Positions 1 to 9,296 of a stretch of DNA of 64,000 nucleotides are shown here, piece after piece. The stretch lies in assembly GCF_000735605.1 (NCBI RefSeq), contig NZ_JPKG01000034.1, positions 1-64,000 of the forward strand. Reading direction: 5' to 3'. The notes under the pieces were generated by a model. It was not told where the DNA came from. It ran no database searches and was given only the letters and a program-made list of their open reading frames with translations. How positions within the stretch are numbered: position 1 is the stretch's first letter; each line of letters starts with the position of its first letter. Position numbers and translations under genes: made by a program. Source of the stretch: Allobosea sp. LC85. Lineage in GTDB: Bacteria > Pseudomonadota > Alphaproteobacteria > Rhizobiales > Beijerinckiaceae.

Positions 1-3000
1 CCAGGCCCGTCCCGACATGCGTCCCGGGGTTGGTGCCGGAACCAGGAGCCGGCGTCCCCGTGCCGGCCCCGTCGTCATCGTCGTCGTCGTCACAGCCGCA
101 ATCGTCGTCATCATCGTCGTCATCGCCATCGTCGATAACGGGCATCTCCCCGGTGAAGGTGATCGAGTGGCTGCCATTCGACAGGGTCGTCGTGCCGTCG
201 CCATTATCGGTCGCTTCGTAGTCTGCCAGCGTCGCGCCGTCCGGCAGCTCGATCACGTCCTGGGCCCGCAGCGAGCCAATGATCGTGTCGTTACCGCCGT
301 TCGACCTGAAGACGATGCGGTGCGCCGAGTTCAGCGCCGAGATGTCGACCGTATCGTTGCCGCTCGTGCCGTCGATCGTGATGGTGTTCAGGTTGAGGCT
401 GGTCTGGGTAAAATCGCCGAAGACTTCGATCGTATCGCCGCCTATGGTGGTGCCTGGAGGCGGTGTGGACGCCCCGCTGATCACGATCTCCTCGATCTCG
501 GTCAGTTCTGCGATGATCGTCGCCGCCCCTGCCCCGACGCTTCGGGTGATCACGATCTCGGCTGTTCCGGTATAGCCGATTCCGCCTGCACCGGCCGCGG
601 CGGCGCGGGTATAGACGCGGAATGTCTCGGCGCCAGCCGCCCCGGAGATCGAGAAGGTATCGCCCGCGGAGCCTTCGGTCCCGCCATTGACGACATCGCG
701 ACCATCGCCCGCCGCCCAGGCGATGGTATCGTCGCCCGCCCCGGCATGGATGGCGTCGTTTCCGGCGCCACCGATGATCGTGTCATTGCCGGCAAAGCCG
801 AACAGGAGCTGAGCGCCCGTCCCGCCGAGGAGGGCTCCGTCGGCACCGTTCGTGCCCGCAACGACCTGGGTGTAGGTCGTCCCGCCGAACGAGAAACGCT
901 CGACACCGGTGATCGTGTCGGTGCCCTCGGCCGCGCCCGTCACCACGATCCGGCCGGCCCCATCCAGCGCGATGTCGTAGTCGGTGATCGGACCAGTATA
1001 GACCGCGACATCGGCCGTGCCGTCGCCGCCGTCGAGCGTGTCGTTGCCCGCGCCGCCAGTCAGGGTGTCGTTACCCAATCCACCATTGAGGATGTCGTTG
1101 CCGGCTCCGCCAGAGAGCACGTCATTGGCCGCGCCACCGTCGATCGTGTCATTGCCGTCACCGCCATCGACGATATCGGCACCAGCCCCGGCATTGATGA
1201 TGTCGTTGCCGGCCAGCCCGTTGATCGTGTCATTGCCGCCGCGGCCATTGAGCAGGTTGGCTTCGGCGGTACCGTCGATGATCTCCACCGCCGCGCCATT
1301 GGTGTTGCTGCCGACCTTTGCCGTTACATTGGACACGGCGAACTCGGAGAAGCCGCGTTGATCGACATAGCTCACGATGCTCCGGATCAGCTGGCCCGTC
1401 AGGGCAGCCGTGACGGTCAGGCTGGCGGATATCGCGCCAAAGATCGTGTTCCAGGTGACGCCGCCATCTGTCGAGGACTGCCATCCGTAGCTGAAGGTGC
1501 CGAGGCCGTCGGCGTCGCTGAGGCCCGAGGTGTCCGCGGTCAGTACGTTCCCGGCGCCCGTGGTCGTCAGGGCCCCGGTCGGCAGGCGATTGAGGCTGAC
1601 GGTCTGGTCCGCGAACTCCAGCGCCTCGATGTTGAAGAGCCGGTCGGTTCCGTCCGACTGACGTGCCCGTCCCGTGGTCGGGTCGATCACTGCCGCGGAT
1701 TGCGTGACATGCGTGACGGTGACGCTGCCATCCTCATTGCGGCTGATCAGGTAATTGGCCGCGACGTCCCAGTAGGCCGCCGTATCGACGTCGTTCGCCT
1801 GGTTCCCGTCGAGAATCTCGCGAACGATGTTGAGCTGGTTTGGGATGATCTCACGGGAGAGCATCAATTCGGGCAGAGTCCGTCCGTTCCAATGCGCAAC
1901 CGACGGGTCCGCATTGGTGATCGTGTCGGACAGCGTATCCACCGTCGCGAGTTCATTGCCCTCGTCATCCCGGATGCTGATCCGCACGTTCAGCCAGGCG
2001 TCGCCGTCGATGATATCATTGCCGGCCTTGCCTTCGATCAGGTCACTGCCGCCGCCACCCAGCAGGATGTCGGAGGCATCGGAGGTGTCCATGATGATGG
2101 TTTCGGTCTTGCCGGCAACGGTCACGGTCGTCGGGGTGAGATGTGCGACCAGCCGCTCCAGCCCGCTGATCAGGGCAAGGTTCTTCGCGAGCAGCGCGCT
2201 CGAGTAGGAGTCGAGCGGAGCGCCGGGGTCGACCTGCGTCGCATTGCCGTTTTCGTCGAAGGCCCCCATCACCACTTCGCGGCCGGTGAGCGTGTCGTTG
2301 TATTTCCAGCCCGACAGGCCCTCCACCAGATCGAACCGGTCGCGCAGGATATTGTCCTGCTGGTTCTGGAAGATCGTCATGCCCATGTCGGAAACGGCGG
2401 CTTCCTCGTGCCCCTTGTGGGTCGCCCAGTCGAACCCAGCCATGCCGTTGTTGCGCTCGACGCCCTCGCCCTGGATCATGATGTCGTCGCCTGACTCGGC
2501 GTCGTAATCATTGTCGTTGCTGCGGCCGTTGAGCACGTCATGGCCGATGATGGTCGAATTGAAGAACAGTTCGGAATTCTCGCCGGCAAGGGTGTCGAAG
2601 CTGTCCCCGCCCTCGATCCAGTCGTCGCCCTCGTTGCCGGCCAGGAAACTGCCTCCTGTCCCGCCGCGGATGAAGTCGTTGCCTTCGCCACCCGAGACGG
2701 TCTTGCCCTCGGTGCCGCCATAGATGAAGTCGCTGCCGTCGCCGCCGAAGATCAGGTCGAGGCCGTTGCCGGGCGTGATGACGTCATGACCTTCGTCGCC
2801 ATGGATGACATCGGCTGCACCGATATCCGTGCCGCTGTCGGTGAGGATGTCGTTGCCGGCTCCGCCGTGCAGATGGTCGACGCCATAGCCGCCCTCGAGA
2901 CGGTCATCGCCCGCCCCGCCCCAGAGCGTGTCGTCACCCTCGCCACCAATCAGGATGTCGTTCCCGGTCGTGCCGCCGAGGACGACGTGATCGACGCCCG

Positions 3001-5962
3001 TGTAGCGCAGATAATTGCTGTCGGCCCCGGTTGTCGCGGGGTTGTCGCGGATGACCATCGGACTGATGGCCTGCAGCACCAGGTTGGTATGGGTCGGGTC
3101 CGCCTTGCCGTTGAGGCCCAGCCCCGTGATCTGCTTGGTCGGGTCCATCTCGAGGATGTAAGTGGCCGTCTGGAAGGCTGCGCCGTTGATATGCGGCGCT
3201 CCGTTGTCACCCGCGTCGGTGTTGCGCATCAGGAGCTGCGCAAAGGAATCCGCCTCCAGTTCGTTCAGAAGGTTCAGGCCCTGGGTACGGCTGAGATAGT
3301 AGAACCTGTCGCCGGCCTGCAATTGCTCCATCTGGTATTCGAAGACATAGGTGAAGCTTGATCCCAGCATGGCGCCGAAGGCCATCTTCTTCTCGGCGAG
3401 CCCGCCGATCCAGAAATCGACCGCGTCGAGTCCGGTGATCGTGGCGCCATTGGCGGCATTCGCCCAGGCGCCTGTTCCGTTCAGGAACGCGATGCGATCG
3501 GTCGGCGCGTTGGCTCCGCCCATGACCAGCAGGGTCGCGGCATCGCGCTTCTGTTCGAGCGTCAGATTGCCGAGCAAGGAGGAATGCGTGCCGTAAGCTG
3601 CGATGAAGTTGATCAGCGAGGCCGGGTTCTTCATCGACAGCGCGAAGTCGTACCAGCTCTCGTAAGGCTTCACGCGGCTGTCCTGCGTGTCCTCATAGAA
3701 CTGGCGGCGGGCCTCGTTGAGCGAGGGAATGCCGGTATCGCGAGCCCGCGCGATGTTGAGCGCCCCAAGATCGAGGGGCAAGCCGACGAGATTGTTGCGC
3801 AGCGCATCGGTGATGTGCTCGTCGATCTCGTTGCCGACCTGGCGAGTCATGCCGGTCAGGATCGCTGCGGCGGCAGCCTCGGCTGTCGTGCCGGCTGCAT
3901 TGAAGGCAATCGGATTCAGGAAGGCATCGAACAGCGCGATATCCGACTCGACGGGATTGCCGTTCGCGTCGAGCTTGACCATGTCGATCGTGTCGGTGAG
4001 CATCGAATGCCCGAAGCGATAGACGACATGGGCGAATTCGGCGACGATCCCGGCATCGATCACCGTGGTGTTGGAGAACACGAACGGATCGACGTCCGGC
4101 GTAACGGCACGCGCGAACTCCTCGAAGACGAGGTGCTGATAGACCATCTCGGTCGAGAACCGGCCGGCCTGGAAGAGACGCTCGCCATCCCAGACCAGTG
4201 CGTCGAGCTCAGCCTGCGATGTCGGCATCGCCGTGACATCGGTCAGTAGCCACTCATTCAGGAAGGCAACGCTTGCCCCCTCGCCTGTCAGCAGCTGCGT
4301 CTTGATCTGCTCGATGCGCTGATTGTGCTCGTGGTGGAAGGTGTGGTGGACCGAGGTCAGGCCGATATTCTCGTTCCCGCGACCGTCGCCGACGATGTAG
4401 TGGGCATTGAGCAGTTCGTCGTCATAGGTTGTCGCAATCCCGAACTGGTTGAGCGCGATCTGGTTTCCAGCAATGTTGTCATCGTCGGCAACGACGAGGA
4501 CGGGTGCGGTTGTCGGGTTTCGGTCATGATCGACCAGGCCACCCGGCACCGCAGTGTGGGCGATATCATTCAGGAAGGCGCGGCCGGCGGACATGGCGCC
4601 CGATGCCGCGGCCAGTGCGCCCGGATCGCCCTCTACCGGCCCCCCGCTCGTGACCAGTTGCGGAAAGCCGTCGGCTCCGCGAATGAACTCGCCATAGAGG
4701 TCGGTCAGGATCGCCGGAACGCGCAGGACGTCGGCATCGGTCAGCAGGATGCCGAGTTTGAGCGCCGCCTGCTCCTTGACCTCTGCCCAGGTCGGAGGAC
4801 CGCCATTCGCCCCCTCCAGCATCTTCCCGGTAGCAACCGGCTTGCCATCCAGCAGATCGTATTCCCGCAGAAAGACCTGGTGGGACGGATTCGAGGTATA
4901 GACCTGGTTCAGGTCGATCCACGGCGTCGTCTCGTTGTTGTGTTCACGCACGTCATCCGCAGTGCCCAGCACACCGTCGGCGCCAGGCTGGTTTTGCGCG
5001 CGCGTCAGCACCATGAAGTTGGTCGGGCTGCCGGCGACGTAAAGCGGATCGTCGGGCTGGAGCGGGATATAGACCGTGCCGCTGCCGCCCTTGCTGACCA
5101 GATCAAGCCCGTGATCGAAGAACTGGCCGAACAGCGTGAAGAACCCGTTGAACGGAGCGGTGTCACCCAGATCGGGCGCGACATTCGGGATTAGGACCGT
5201 GTCGCCTTCCATCGTGACACCAAGCGCGTCCGTCATGGTGGTGTAAGCGGCCTGCTTCTGCTGCACCTCGGCCTGTAGGGTCGCGGCTGCGACGCCGATG
5301 GCAGCCGCCGCAGCGGTGGCATTGCCTACAGCCGTGGCAAGGCTTGTCTGTGCGGCTGCGAGTGCGGCCAGAGCCGGCCCGGTGTCACCTCCCTCAGCGA
5401 CAGCCAGATCGAAAGCTGCCTGGGCCTGGGCGACCTGGCCTTGCGCCGGTCCGATAGCGCGTTGCGCAAGCGCAAGATTGGCGTTCGCTTGCGCGAGGCC
5501 GCGGTCGGCCGCTTCCCATTGCTCATAGGCCAGCACGGCAGCCTCGTAGACAGCCTCGTGCGCCTGCAGGAAGAGATAGGGATCCTCGTGCCCAAGATTG
5601 GTCAATGCGGAAATGATCGTTGCCGGGTTGCCGATCGTCTGATCGGAAATCAGGTTCGAGATCACGCGCGGCTGGGAATCATAGACGTTCCCAGAGGTCT
5701 GCAGGTAGCTCGTCGGCGAGCCGTTGGGCGCGTTCCCGGCCGTGCGAAAGACCGGATCGAGCAGGCGCGGCATCGTCTGGTCGGACGACCCGACCCATTC
5801 CCTGCCGGGAATGATGTTGTTGTAGCTGCCGTCGACCGTGCGCAGGCCGTAGGGCACCAGCGGATTATCGACCAGCTCCGTCAAGGGCGTCCCGGCCGTG
5901 TGGGCCTCGGCGATCTTGATCTGCTTCAGGATGAACTCAAGGTCGTGCGTATTGAGCTTCAT
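1..5962 (-). CDS. Secreted animal-type haem peroxidase with RTX repeats, C-terminus outside window
   Basis: The frame is open from an ATG at 5962 (GAGGG five bases upstream) to the window edge, at least 1987 residues. Residues about 1-130 and 250-990 resemble the animal haem peroxidase superfamily: GQFFDHGLD carries the distal His (about H284) and YRFGHSM the proximal His (about H652). An Ala/Gln-rich probable coiled coil fills about 133-245. From about residue 993 come blocks of GGxGxDxL-type RTX nonapeptides (about 993-1150, 1296-1321, 1571-1655, 1705-1758), with an Ig-like stretch before the third block. An acidic run with CGC at its centre lies at about 1936-1960. There is no N-terminal signal peptide, so type I secretion through a C-terminal signal is inferred for the family. 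Likely roles are extracellular oxidation or surface attachment. The stop codon and any secretion signal are not visible. Confidence 0.9.
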   Translation of the reverse strand, partial: MKLNTHDLEFILKQIKIAEAHTAGTPLTELVDNPLVPYGLRTVDGSYNNIIPGREWVGSSDQTMPRLLDPVFRTAGNAPNGSPTSYLQTSGNVYDSQPRVISNLISDQTIGNPATIISALTNLGHEDPYLFLQAHEAVYEAAVLAYEQWEAADRGLAQANANLALAQRAIGPAQGQVAQAQAAFDLAVAEGGDTGPALAALAAAQTSLATAVGNATAAAAAIGVAAATLQAEVQQKQAAYTTMTDALGVTMEGDTVLIPNVAPDLGDTAPFNGFFTLFGQFFDHGLDLVSKGGSGTVYIPLQPDDPLYVAGSPTNFMVLTRAQNQPGADGVLGTADDVREHNNETTPWIDLNQVYTSNPSHQVFLREYDLLDGKPVATGKMLEGANGGPPTWAEVKEQAALKLGILLTDADVLRVPAILTDLYGEFIRGADGFPQLVTSGGPVEGDPGALAAASGAMSAGRAFLNDIAHTAVPGGLVDHDRNPTTAPVLVVADDDNIAGNQIALNQFGIATTYDDELLNAHYIVGDGRGNENIGLTSVHHTFHHEHNQRIEQIKTQLLTGEGASVAFLNEWLLTDVTAMPTSQAELDALVWDGERLFQAGRFSTEMVYQHLVFEEFARAVTPDVDPFVFSNTTVIDAGIVAEFAHVVYRFGHSMLTDTIDMVKLDANGNPVESDIALFDAFLNPIAFNAAGTTAEAAAAAILTGMTRQVGNEIDEHITDALRNNLVGLPLDLGALNIARARDTGIPSLNEARRQFYEDTQDSRVKPYESWYDFALSMKNPASLINFIAAYGTHSSLLGNLTLEQKRDAATLLVMGGANAPTDRIAFLNGTGAWANAANGATITGLDAVDFWIGGLAEKKMAFGAMLGSSFTYVFEYQMEQLQAGDRFYYLSRTQGLNLLNELEADSFAQLLMRNTDAGDNGAPHINGAAFQTATYILEMDPTKQITGLGLNGKADPTHTNLVLQAISPMVIRDNPATTGADSNYLRYTGVDHVVLGGTTGNDILIGGEGDDTLWGGAGDDRLEGGYGVDHLHGGAGNDILTDSGTDIGAADVIHGDEGHDVITPGNGLDLIFGGDGSDFIYGGTEGKTVSGGEGNDFIRGGTGGSFLAGNEGDDWIEGGDSFDTLAGENSELFFNSTIIGHDVLNGRSNDNDYDAESGDDIMIQGEGVERNNGMAGFDWATHKGHEEAAVSDMGMTIFQNQQDNILRDRFDLVEGLSGWKYNDTLTGREVVMGAFDENGNATQVDPGAPLDSYSSALLAKNLALISGLERLVAHLTPTTVTVAGKTETIIMDTSDASDILLGGGGSDLIEGKAGNDIIDGDAWLNVRISIRDDEGNELATVDTLSDTITNADPSVAHWNGRTLPELMLSREIIPNQLNIVREILDGNQANDVDTAAYWDVAANYLISRNEDGSVTVTHVTQSAAVIDPTTGRARQSDGTDRLFNIEALEFADQTVSLNRLPTGALTTTGAGNVLTADTSGLSDADGLGTFSYGWQSSTDGGVTWNTIFGAISASLTVTAALTGQLIRSIVSYVDQRGFSEFAVSNVTAKVGSNTNGAAVEIIDGTAEANLLNGRGGNDTINGLAGNDIINAGAGADIVDGGDGNDTIDGGAANDVLSGGAGNDILNGGLGNDTLTGGAGNDTLDGGDGTADVAVYTGPITDYDIALDGAGRIVVTGAAEGTDTITGVERFSFGGTTYTQVVAGTNGADGALLGGTGAQLLFGFAGNDTIIGGAGNDAIHAGAGDDTIAWAAGDGRDVVNGGTEGSAGDTFSISGAAGAETFRVYTRAAAAGAGGIGYTGTAEIVITRSVGAGAATIIAELTEIEEIVISGASTPPPGTTIGGDTIEVFGDFTQTSLNLNTITIDGTSGNDTVDISALNSAHRIVFRSNGGNDTIIGSLRAQDVIELPDGATLADYEATDNGDGTTTLSNGSHSITFTGEMPVIDDGDDDDDDDDCGCDDDDDDDGAGTGTPAPGSGTNPGTHVGTGL

Positions 5963-6382
5963 GATACCCTCGCTCCGCCCATGGTGCTGCGTTGAGACCC
6001 AAGAACTGTGTCTGGTGCACCGAGCGTTTGTCGCGGAGCCGCACAAAGGACTCTCATAGCCCTTGCGTACGACATGCTCGACGATCCGCCCGATTACGTT
6101 TCGTTAAACAAGAGGATCGCCGGGCCGCGTGCTGATTTGAAGAAGACAAGGTCTGCCAATGTTCGGGGACCTACGTGCGTGGCGTCGCGACGACCTTTGA
6201 ACCGACGCTGGCACGTCTGGGGGCGAGCTTCCCTACTATACCTTCGACCAGTTTCGGCGCGGGACTGGTGACCCTAGCCGTTTAGCTGGGTTCGGTTGCA
6301 ATACTGATGGCCCGCGCGACCATATGCTGATTTCACAGTCATCAGTTTGCGTTAATCTGTGCGCGGGAAGTCGACGGGCGAT
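5963..6382. other. Intergenic region between divergent peroxidase and sensor kinase genes
   Basis: About 420 bases hold the promoters of two divergent genes. I see no convincing gene. An 87-codon rightward frame at 6008-6271 has no recognisable ribosome site or protein pattern. No clear operator or hairpin was found. Confidence 0.5.
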
Positions 6383-7840
6383 ATGCTGAAGCAGGTTCAG
6401 GAATTCGAGAGCGGTGACGCGATCACGGAGGTGCCGTTGCGGCATTCGCCCGCCGTGAAAGCTGCGCCACGACGCGCGACCCTGTCAGTGCAGTTTCTGA
6501 TTGCCGGCGGCCTCGTCATGCAGGTCGCCATGATCGTGGCCGGCTATCTGATTACCGAGCTGGTTTCGCGGGAGGCGATCAGGAGCAAGGCGATCTCGAC
6601 CGCCCTGTTCATGCAGAATCTGGTCGGCCCAACTGTTCAGGAGCTTGCCACATCCCAGACCTTGTCGGCCGGGGCTATCGCGCGGCTTGACCAGTTGTTC
6701 GCCGACGAGGCCGTGAAGCGCCGCTTTCCCTATTTCGAAGTCTGGACGCCGGGTGGGGTCGTGGCGTACTCCAACACCCCCCAGATCATCGGCCATCAAT
6801 TCGAGCCCCCGAGCGGCTTGTTGCGGGCCCTTACGGGCGAGATCACCGCCGACCATGCCGACCCACGCGCTGGCGAGCATGTGATCCGGGGCATCAGGAC
6901 CCGCAATCTCGAAATCTACAGCCCGATCCGGCAGGAGGGTTCTTCCCGTATCATCGCCGTGGCCGAAATCAACGAGCGGGCCGAGCCCTTCCGGGGGGAA
7001 CTTGCAGCGCTCAGACGGAGCAGCTGGCTGGTCGTGGCTGCGGTTACGGCAGCGATCATGCTCGCCCTGTTCGGCATCGTCCATCGCGGCAGCCGGACCA
7101 TCGAGACGCAAAGGAAGGCTCTGGAAAGGCGTGTCGAGGAAACCGAACAGCTGCTGCTCGAGAACCGCCAGCTGTCCGACCGCGTACAGCGCGCCTCGGC
7201 TCGTGTAGCGGAGTTGAACGAGCAGTTCATCCGCGGGATCGGCGCCGATCTCCATGACGGCCCGGCCCAGTTGATCAGCTTCTCGATCCTGAAGATCGAG
7301 GACGTGCGCAACGCCGGAGGCAAGGCCACGCGCGACCGCTCCTTGCTGACCATGCAGTCGGCGCTCGACGAGGCGATGCGCGAGATCAGGAGCATCTCCA
7401 AGGGGCTTGTCCTTCCGGAGATCGCCGACCTGCCCCTCCATACCGTCATCGAGCGCGCCGTCCGGGCGCATGAGGCGCGCACGCGAACCCGCGTGGCGCT
7501 CGCCACTGTCGAGCTGCCGCAGCCCGTGTCGCATGCCGTCAGGATCTGCGCCTTCCGTTTCGTCCAGGAGGGGCTCAACAATGCCTATCGCCATGGCGGG
7601 GCAACGGGACAGGACGTGCGGAGCTGGATGGACGGATCCCTCCTGAACCTCTCGGTGACCGACAGCGGAGGCGACACCCCTTCTGTGGAGAAGGCCCTCC
7701 CCGGAGAGGGCATTGGGCTCTACGGCCTGCAGGAGCGGGTCGAGAGCCTCGGCGGAACATTGACGAATCGCCGCCTCCGTGAAGGCGGCAACCTGCTCAA
7801 GATGACCTTGGACCTCAGCGGAGGGCTGCTCGTTGCGTGA
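6383..7840 (+). CDS. NarX-type membrane sensor histidine kinase
   Basis: About 485 residues from the ATG at 6383; a GTG at 6359 is an alternative with no visible ribosome site. Membrane segments lie at about 35-60 and 214-233 and bracket a roughly 150-residue periplasmic sensor region. A short coiled coil follows. The dimerisation and phosphoacceptor helix contains LHDGPAQ with the expected phospho-His at about 291 (HisKA_3 family). A HATPase_c domain follows, with an N-box-like EGLNNAYRHGG and a G-box GEGIGLYGL. The last codons overlap the start of the adjoining response regulator, so the two form one transcription unit and very likely a cognate pair. The signal sensed cannot be told from the sequence. 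Start choice is uncertain. Confidence 0.88.
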   Translation: MLKQVQEFESGDAITEVPLRHSPAVKAAPRRATLSVQFLIAGGLVMQVAMIVAGYLITELVSREAIRSKAISTALFMQNLVGPTVQELATSQTLSAGAIARLDQLFADEAVKRRFPYFEVWTPGGVVAYSNTPQIIGHQFEPPSGLLRALTGEITADHADPRAGEHVIRGIRTRNLEIYSPIRQEGSSRIIAVAEINERAEPFRGELAALRRSSWLVVAAVTAAIMLALFGIVHRGSRTIETQRKALERRVEETEQLLLENRQLSDRVQRASARVAELNEQFIRGIGADLHDGPAQLISFSILKIEDVRNAGGKATRDRSLLTMQSALDEAMREIRSISKGLVLPEIADLPLHTVIERAVRAHEARTRTRVALATVELPQPVSHAVRICAFRFVQEGLNNAYRHGGATGQDVRSWMDGSLLNLSVTDSGGDTPSVEKALPGEGIGLYGLQERVESLGGTLTNRRLREGGNLLKMTLDLSGGLLVA

Positions 7841-8480
7841 ACGAAAATCCATCATCGTCGTGGATGATCACGCGATCTTCCGCGCAGGTCTGGTTCAGAT
7901 CTTTTCGGCAAGCGGTGACCTGGAGGTGGTCGGCGAAGGGGCGTCAGCGGATGAGGCCGTCGCCCTTGTCGGAAAGCTCGCCCCGCAGATCGCCCTGCTC
8001 GATGTGTCGATGCCTGGCGGAGGAATTGCCGCGGCGCGACGGATTCACCAGGCGTGGCCGCAGGTGAAAGTGGTCATGCTGACGGTATCGGAGGAAGAAG
8101 ACGTCGTGCTGCAGGCCCTGGACGCCGGCGCGTCGGGCTATGCCTTGAAGGGCGTCCCCGCCGTGGATCTGATCGCGATCGTCAGGGCGATTACAGGAGG
8201 CGAATCCTATGTACCTCCCAACATGGCCGTGCGCCTGCTGAGCGCGATGCGAGGGCAGCAGGAGGTCGATCCCGTGCTCGCCAGGATCGGTGCCCTTTCA
8301 GCGAAGGAAAACCGCACGCTGCGCCTGCTCGGGCGTGGCTTCAGCAACCGCGAGATTGCCGAAGCGACCGGGGTGCAAATCCAGACCACGAAGTTTCACG
8401 TCTCCAATATTCTCGCAAAGCTCGGCCTCAAGAGCCGGGTCGAAGCCGCGCTGATCGCGCAAAAACACCTTCAGGATTAG
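7833..8480 (+). CDS. NarL/LuxR-family response regulator
   Basis: 215 residues starting at a TTG that overlaps the last eight bases of the kinase gene, which suggests translational coupling. The receiver domain has the acidic pair D11-D12, the phosphoacceptor D57 in ALLDVSMPG and a late Lys in ALKGV. A C-terminal LuxR-type helix-turn-helix runs through LSAKENRTLRLLGRGFSNREIAEATGV-like sequence at about 150-205. The usual TEREREVL opening is altered here to SAKENRTL. It should bind DNA as a phosphorylated dimer and control genes I cannot name. Pairing with the kinase upstream is inferred from overlap and from family habit (HisKA_3 kinases usually pair with NarL-type regulators). Confidence 0.9.
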   Translation: MRERKSIIVVDDHAIFRAGLVQIFSASGDLEVVGEGASADEAVALVGKLAPQIALLDVSMPGGGIAAARRIHQAWPQVKVVMLTVSEEEDVVLQALDAGASGYALKGVPAVDLIAIVRAITGGESYVPPNMAVRLLSAMRGQQEVDPVLARIGALSAKENRTLRLLGRGFSNREIAEATGVQIQTTKFHVSNILAKLGLKSRVEAALIAQKHLQD

Positions 8481-8486
8481 CGCCAT

Positions 8487-8547
8487 CGGCGACCTCATCT
8501 TCGCGGATCAGCTCGAGCCGCTCTCTCCCGCGAAGATGAGGTCGCCG
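8487..8547. terminator. Perfect 20-bp inverted repeat between convergent genes
   Basis: Arms 8487-8506 and 8528-8547 are exact reverse complements with a 21-base spacer. The repeat spans the convergent 3' ends of the response regulator (stop 8480) and the TetR gene (stop 8508), and its right arm lies inside the TetR coding sequence (residues GDLIFAG). There is no long T-run, so bidirectional termination is inferred from position only. Confidence 0.6.
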
Positions 8548-9164
8548 GCCGGGCCGTCGATGAGCTGCGGCAGCAATGCCTTCCATGCGTCGATGAGTTC
8601 GCGGTAGTAGCCCGGGTCAGGACGCAGCACCGTCTGGACGCCCATGCCGCGCACCAGACAAAGCGTCAGGTTGAGGATGATGCGCGCTTGCTGCGGCGGC
8701 CGCCTCTGCGGGGCGCAGAACTCCGACCATATGCCGTCGAGCGCTTCGTGGAAGCGCTTCACCACCGGAACCATCCGTTCACGCAGCTCCGGATCGTTGC
8801 GGGCCTCGGTGATCATCTCCAGCGAGAGATAGAAGAACCGACCCGAGAAAAGCTGCCACAGGAACTCGACGAAGCCCTCAAGCGAGATCTTGCCGCCCTG
8901 AACCTCGTTGGCCACGGCCTTGATCTGCCGCGTGCCGTCCTCCAGCAGTTCCTCCATGGCGGCGAGCACGATGTCGGCCCGCGCCGCAAAGTGATGCAGC
9001 AGAGCACCGCGCGAGACATTGGCCCGGGCAGCAATCTCCTGCGTGGTGGCGGCGTGATAGCCCACCTCGAAGATCTCATCGAGTGCCGACTGGATCAGCC
9101 GCTCGCGCGTCATGATGCTGCGCATCTGCTGTTGCCGCGCCGCCTTGTTCACCTTCCCCTCCAT
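8508..9164 (-). CDS. TetR/AcrR-family transcriptional regulator
   Basis: 218 residues. The N-terminal helix-turn-helix is typical: RLIQSALDEIFEVGYHAATTQEIAARANVSRGALLHHF at about residues 20-57. The C-terminal ligand domain matches the family length but does not reveal the ligand. It is divergent from the isochorismatase-type gene at 9297, with an inverted repeat at 9221-9242 between them. This is the usual layout for a repressor controlling itself and its neighbour. The last seven codons or so sit in the right arm of a 20-bp inverted repeat. Regulation of the neighbour is inference. Confidence 0.9.
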   Translation of the reverse strand: MEGKVNKAARQQQMRSIMTRERLIQSALDEIFEVGYHAATTQEIAARANVSRGALLHHFAARADIVLAAMEELLEDGTRQIKAVANEVQGGKISLEGFVEFLWQLFSGRFFYLSLEMITEARNDPELRERMVPVVKRFHEALDGIWSEFCAPQRRPPQQARIILNLTLCLVRGMGVQTVLRPDPGYYRELIDAWKALLPQLIDGPAGDLIFAGESGSS

Positions 9165-9220
9165 CCGGCTCCGACCGACAGCTCTCGCGGTCCTGTAGGT
9201 CTCGCTGCTTCGGGAGTCAC

Positions 9221-9242
9221 AAAAACAATCTTGCTTGTTTTT
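9221..9242. promoter_or_regulatory. Candidate TetR operator (8-bp inverted repeat)
   Basis: AAAAACAA at 9221-9228 and TTGTTTTT at 9235-9242 form a perfect inverted repeat around a 6-base spacer. It lies between the TetR start (9164) and the divergent amidohydrolase start (9297). Size and location fit a TetR operator. Binding by this regulator is inferred, not shown. Confidence 0.5.
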
Positions 9243-9296
9243 TTAACGCAATCAAGGATGGCGTTGACAGCATGTCAGCAAGCAGGGAGAGCCGCG

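Noticed and set aside
60..160. GTC/GTCATC microsatellite-like tract
   Set aside because: On the minus strand it encodes the Asp run of the peroxidase in frame; it is treated as part of the protein, not as a separate repeat array.
17..2494. Rightward 825-codon open frame at the left end
   Set aside because: It is antisense to the RTX repeats of the peroxidase. The DVVAG/VDRVI-like repeats arise from the mirrored nonapeptide codons, and it has no ribosome site or family pattern.
6008..6271. 87-codon rightward frame in the peroxidase-kinase gap
   Set aside because: No ribosome site, no recognisable composition, and it spans a likely promoter region.
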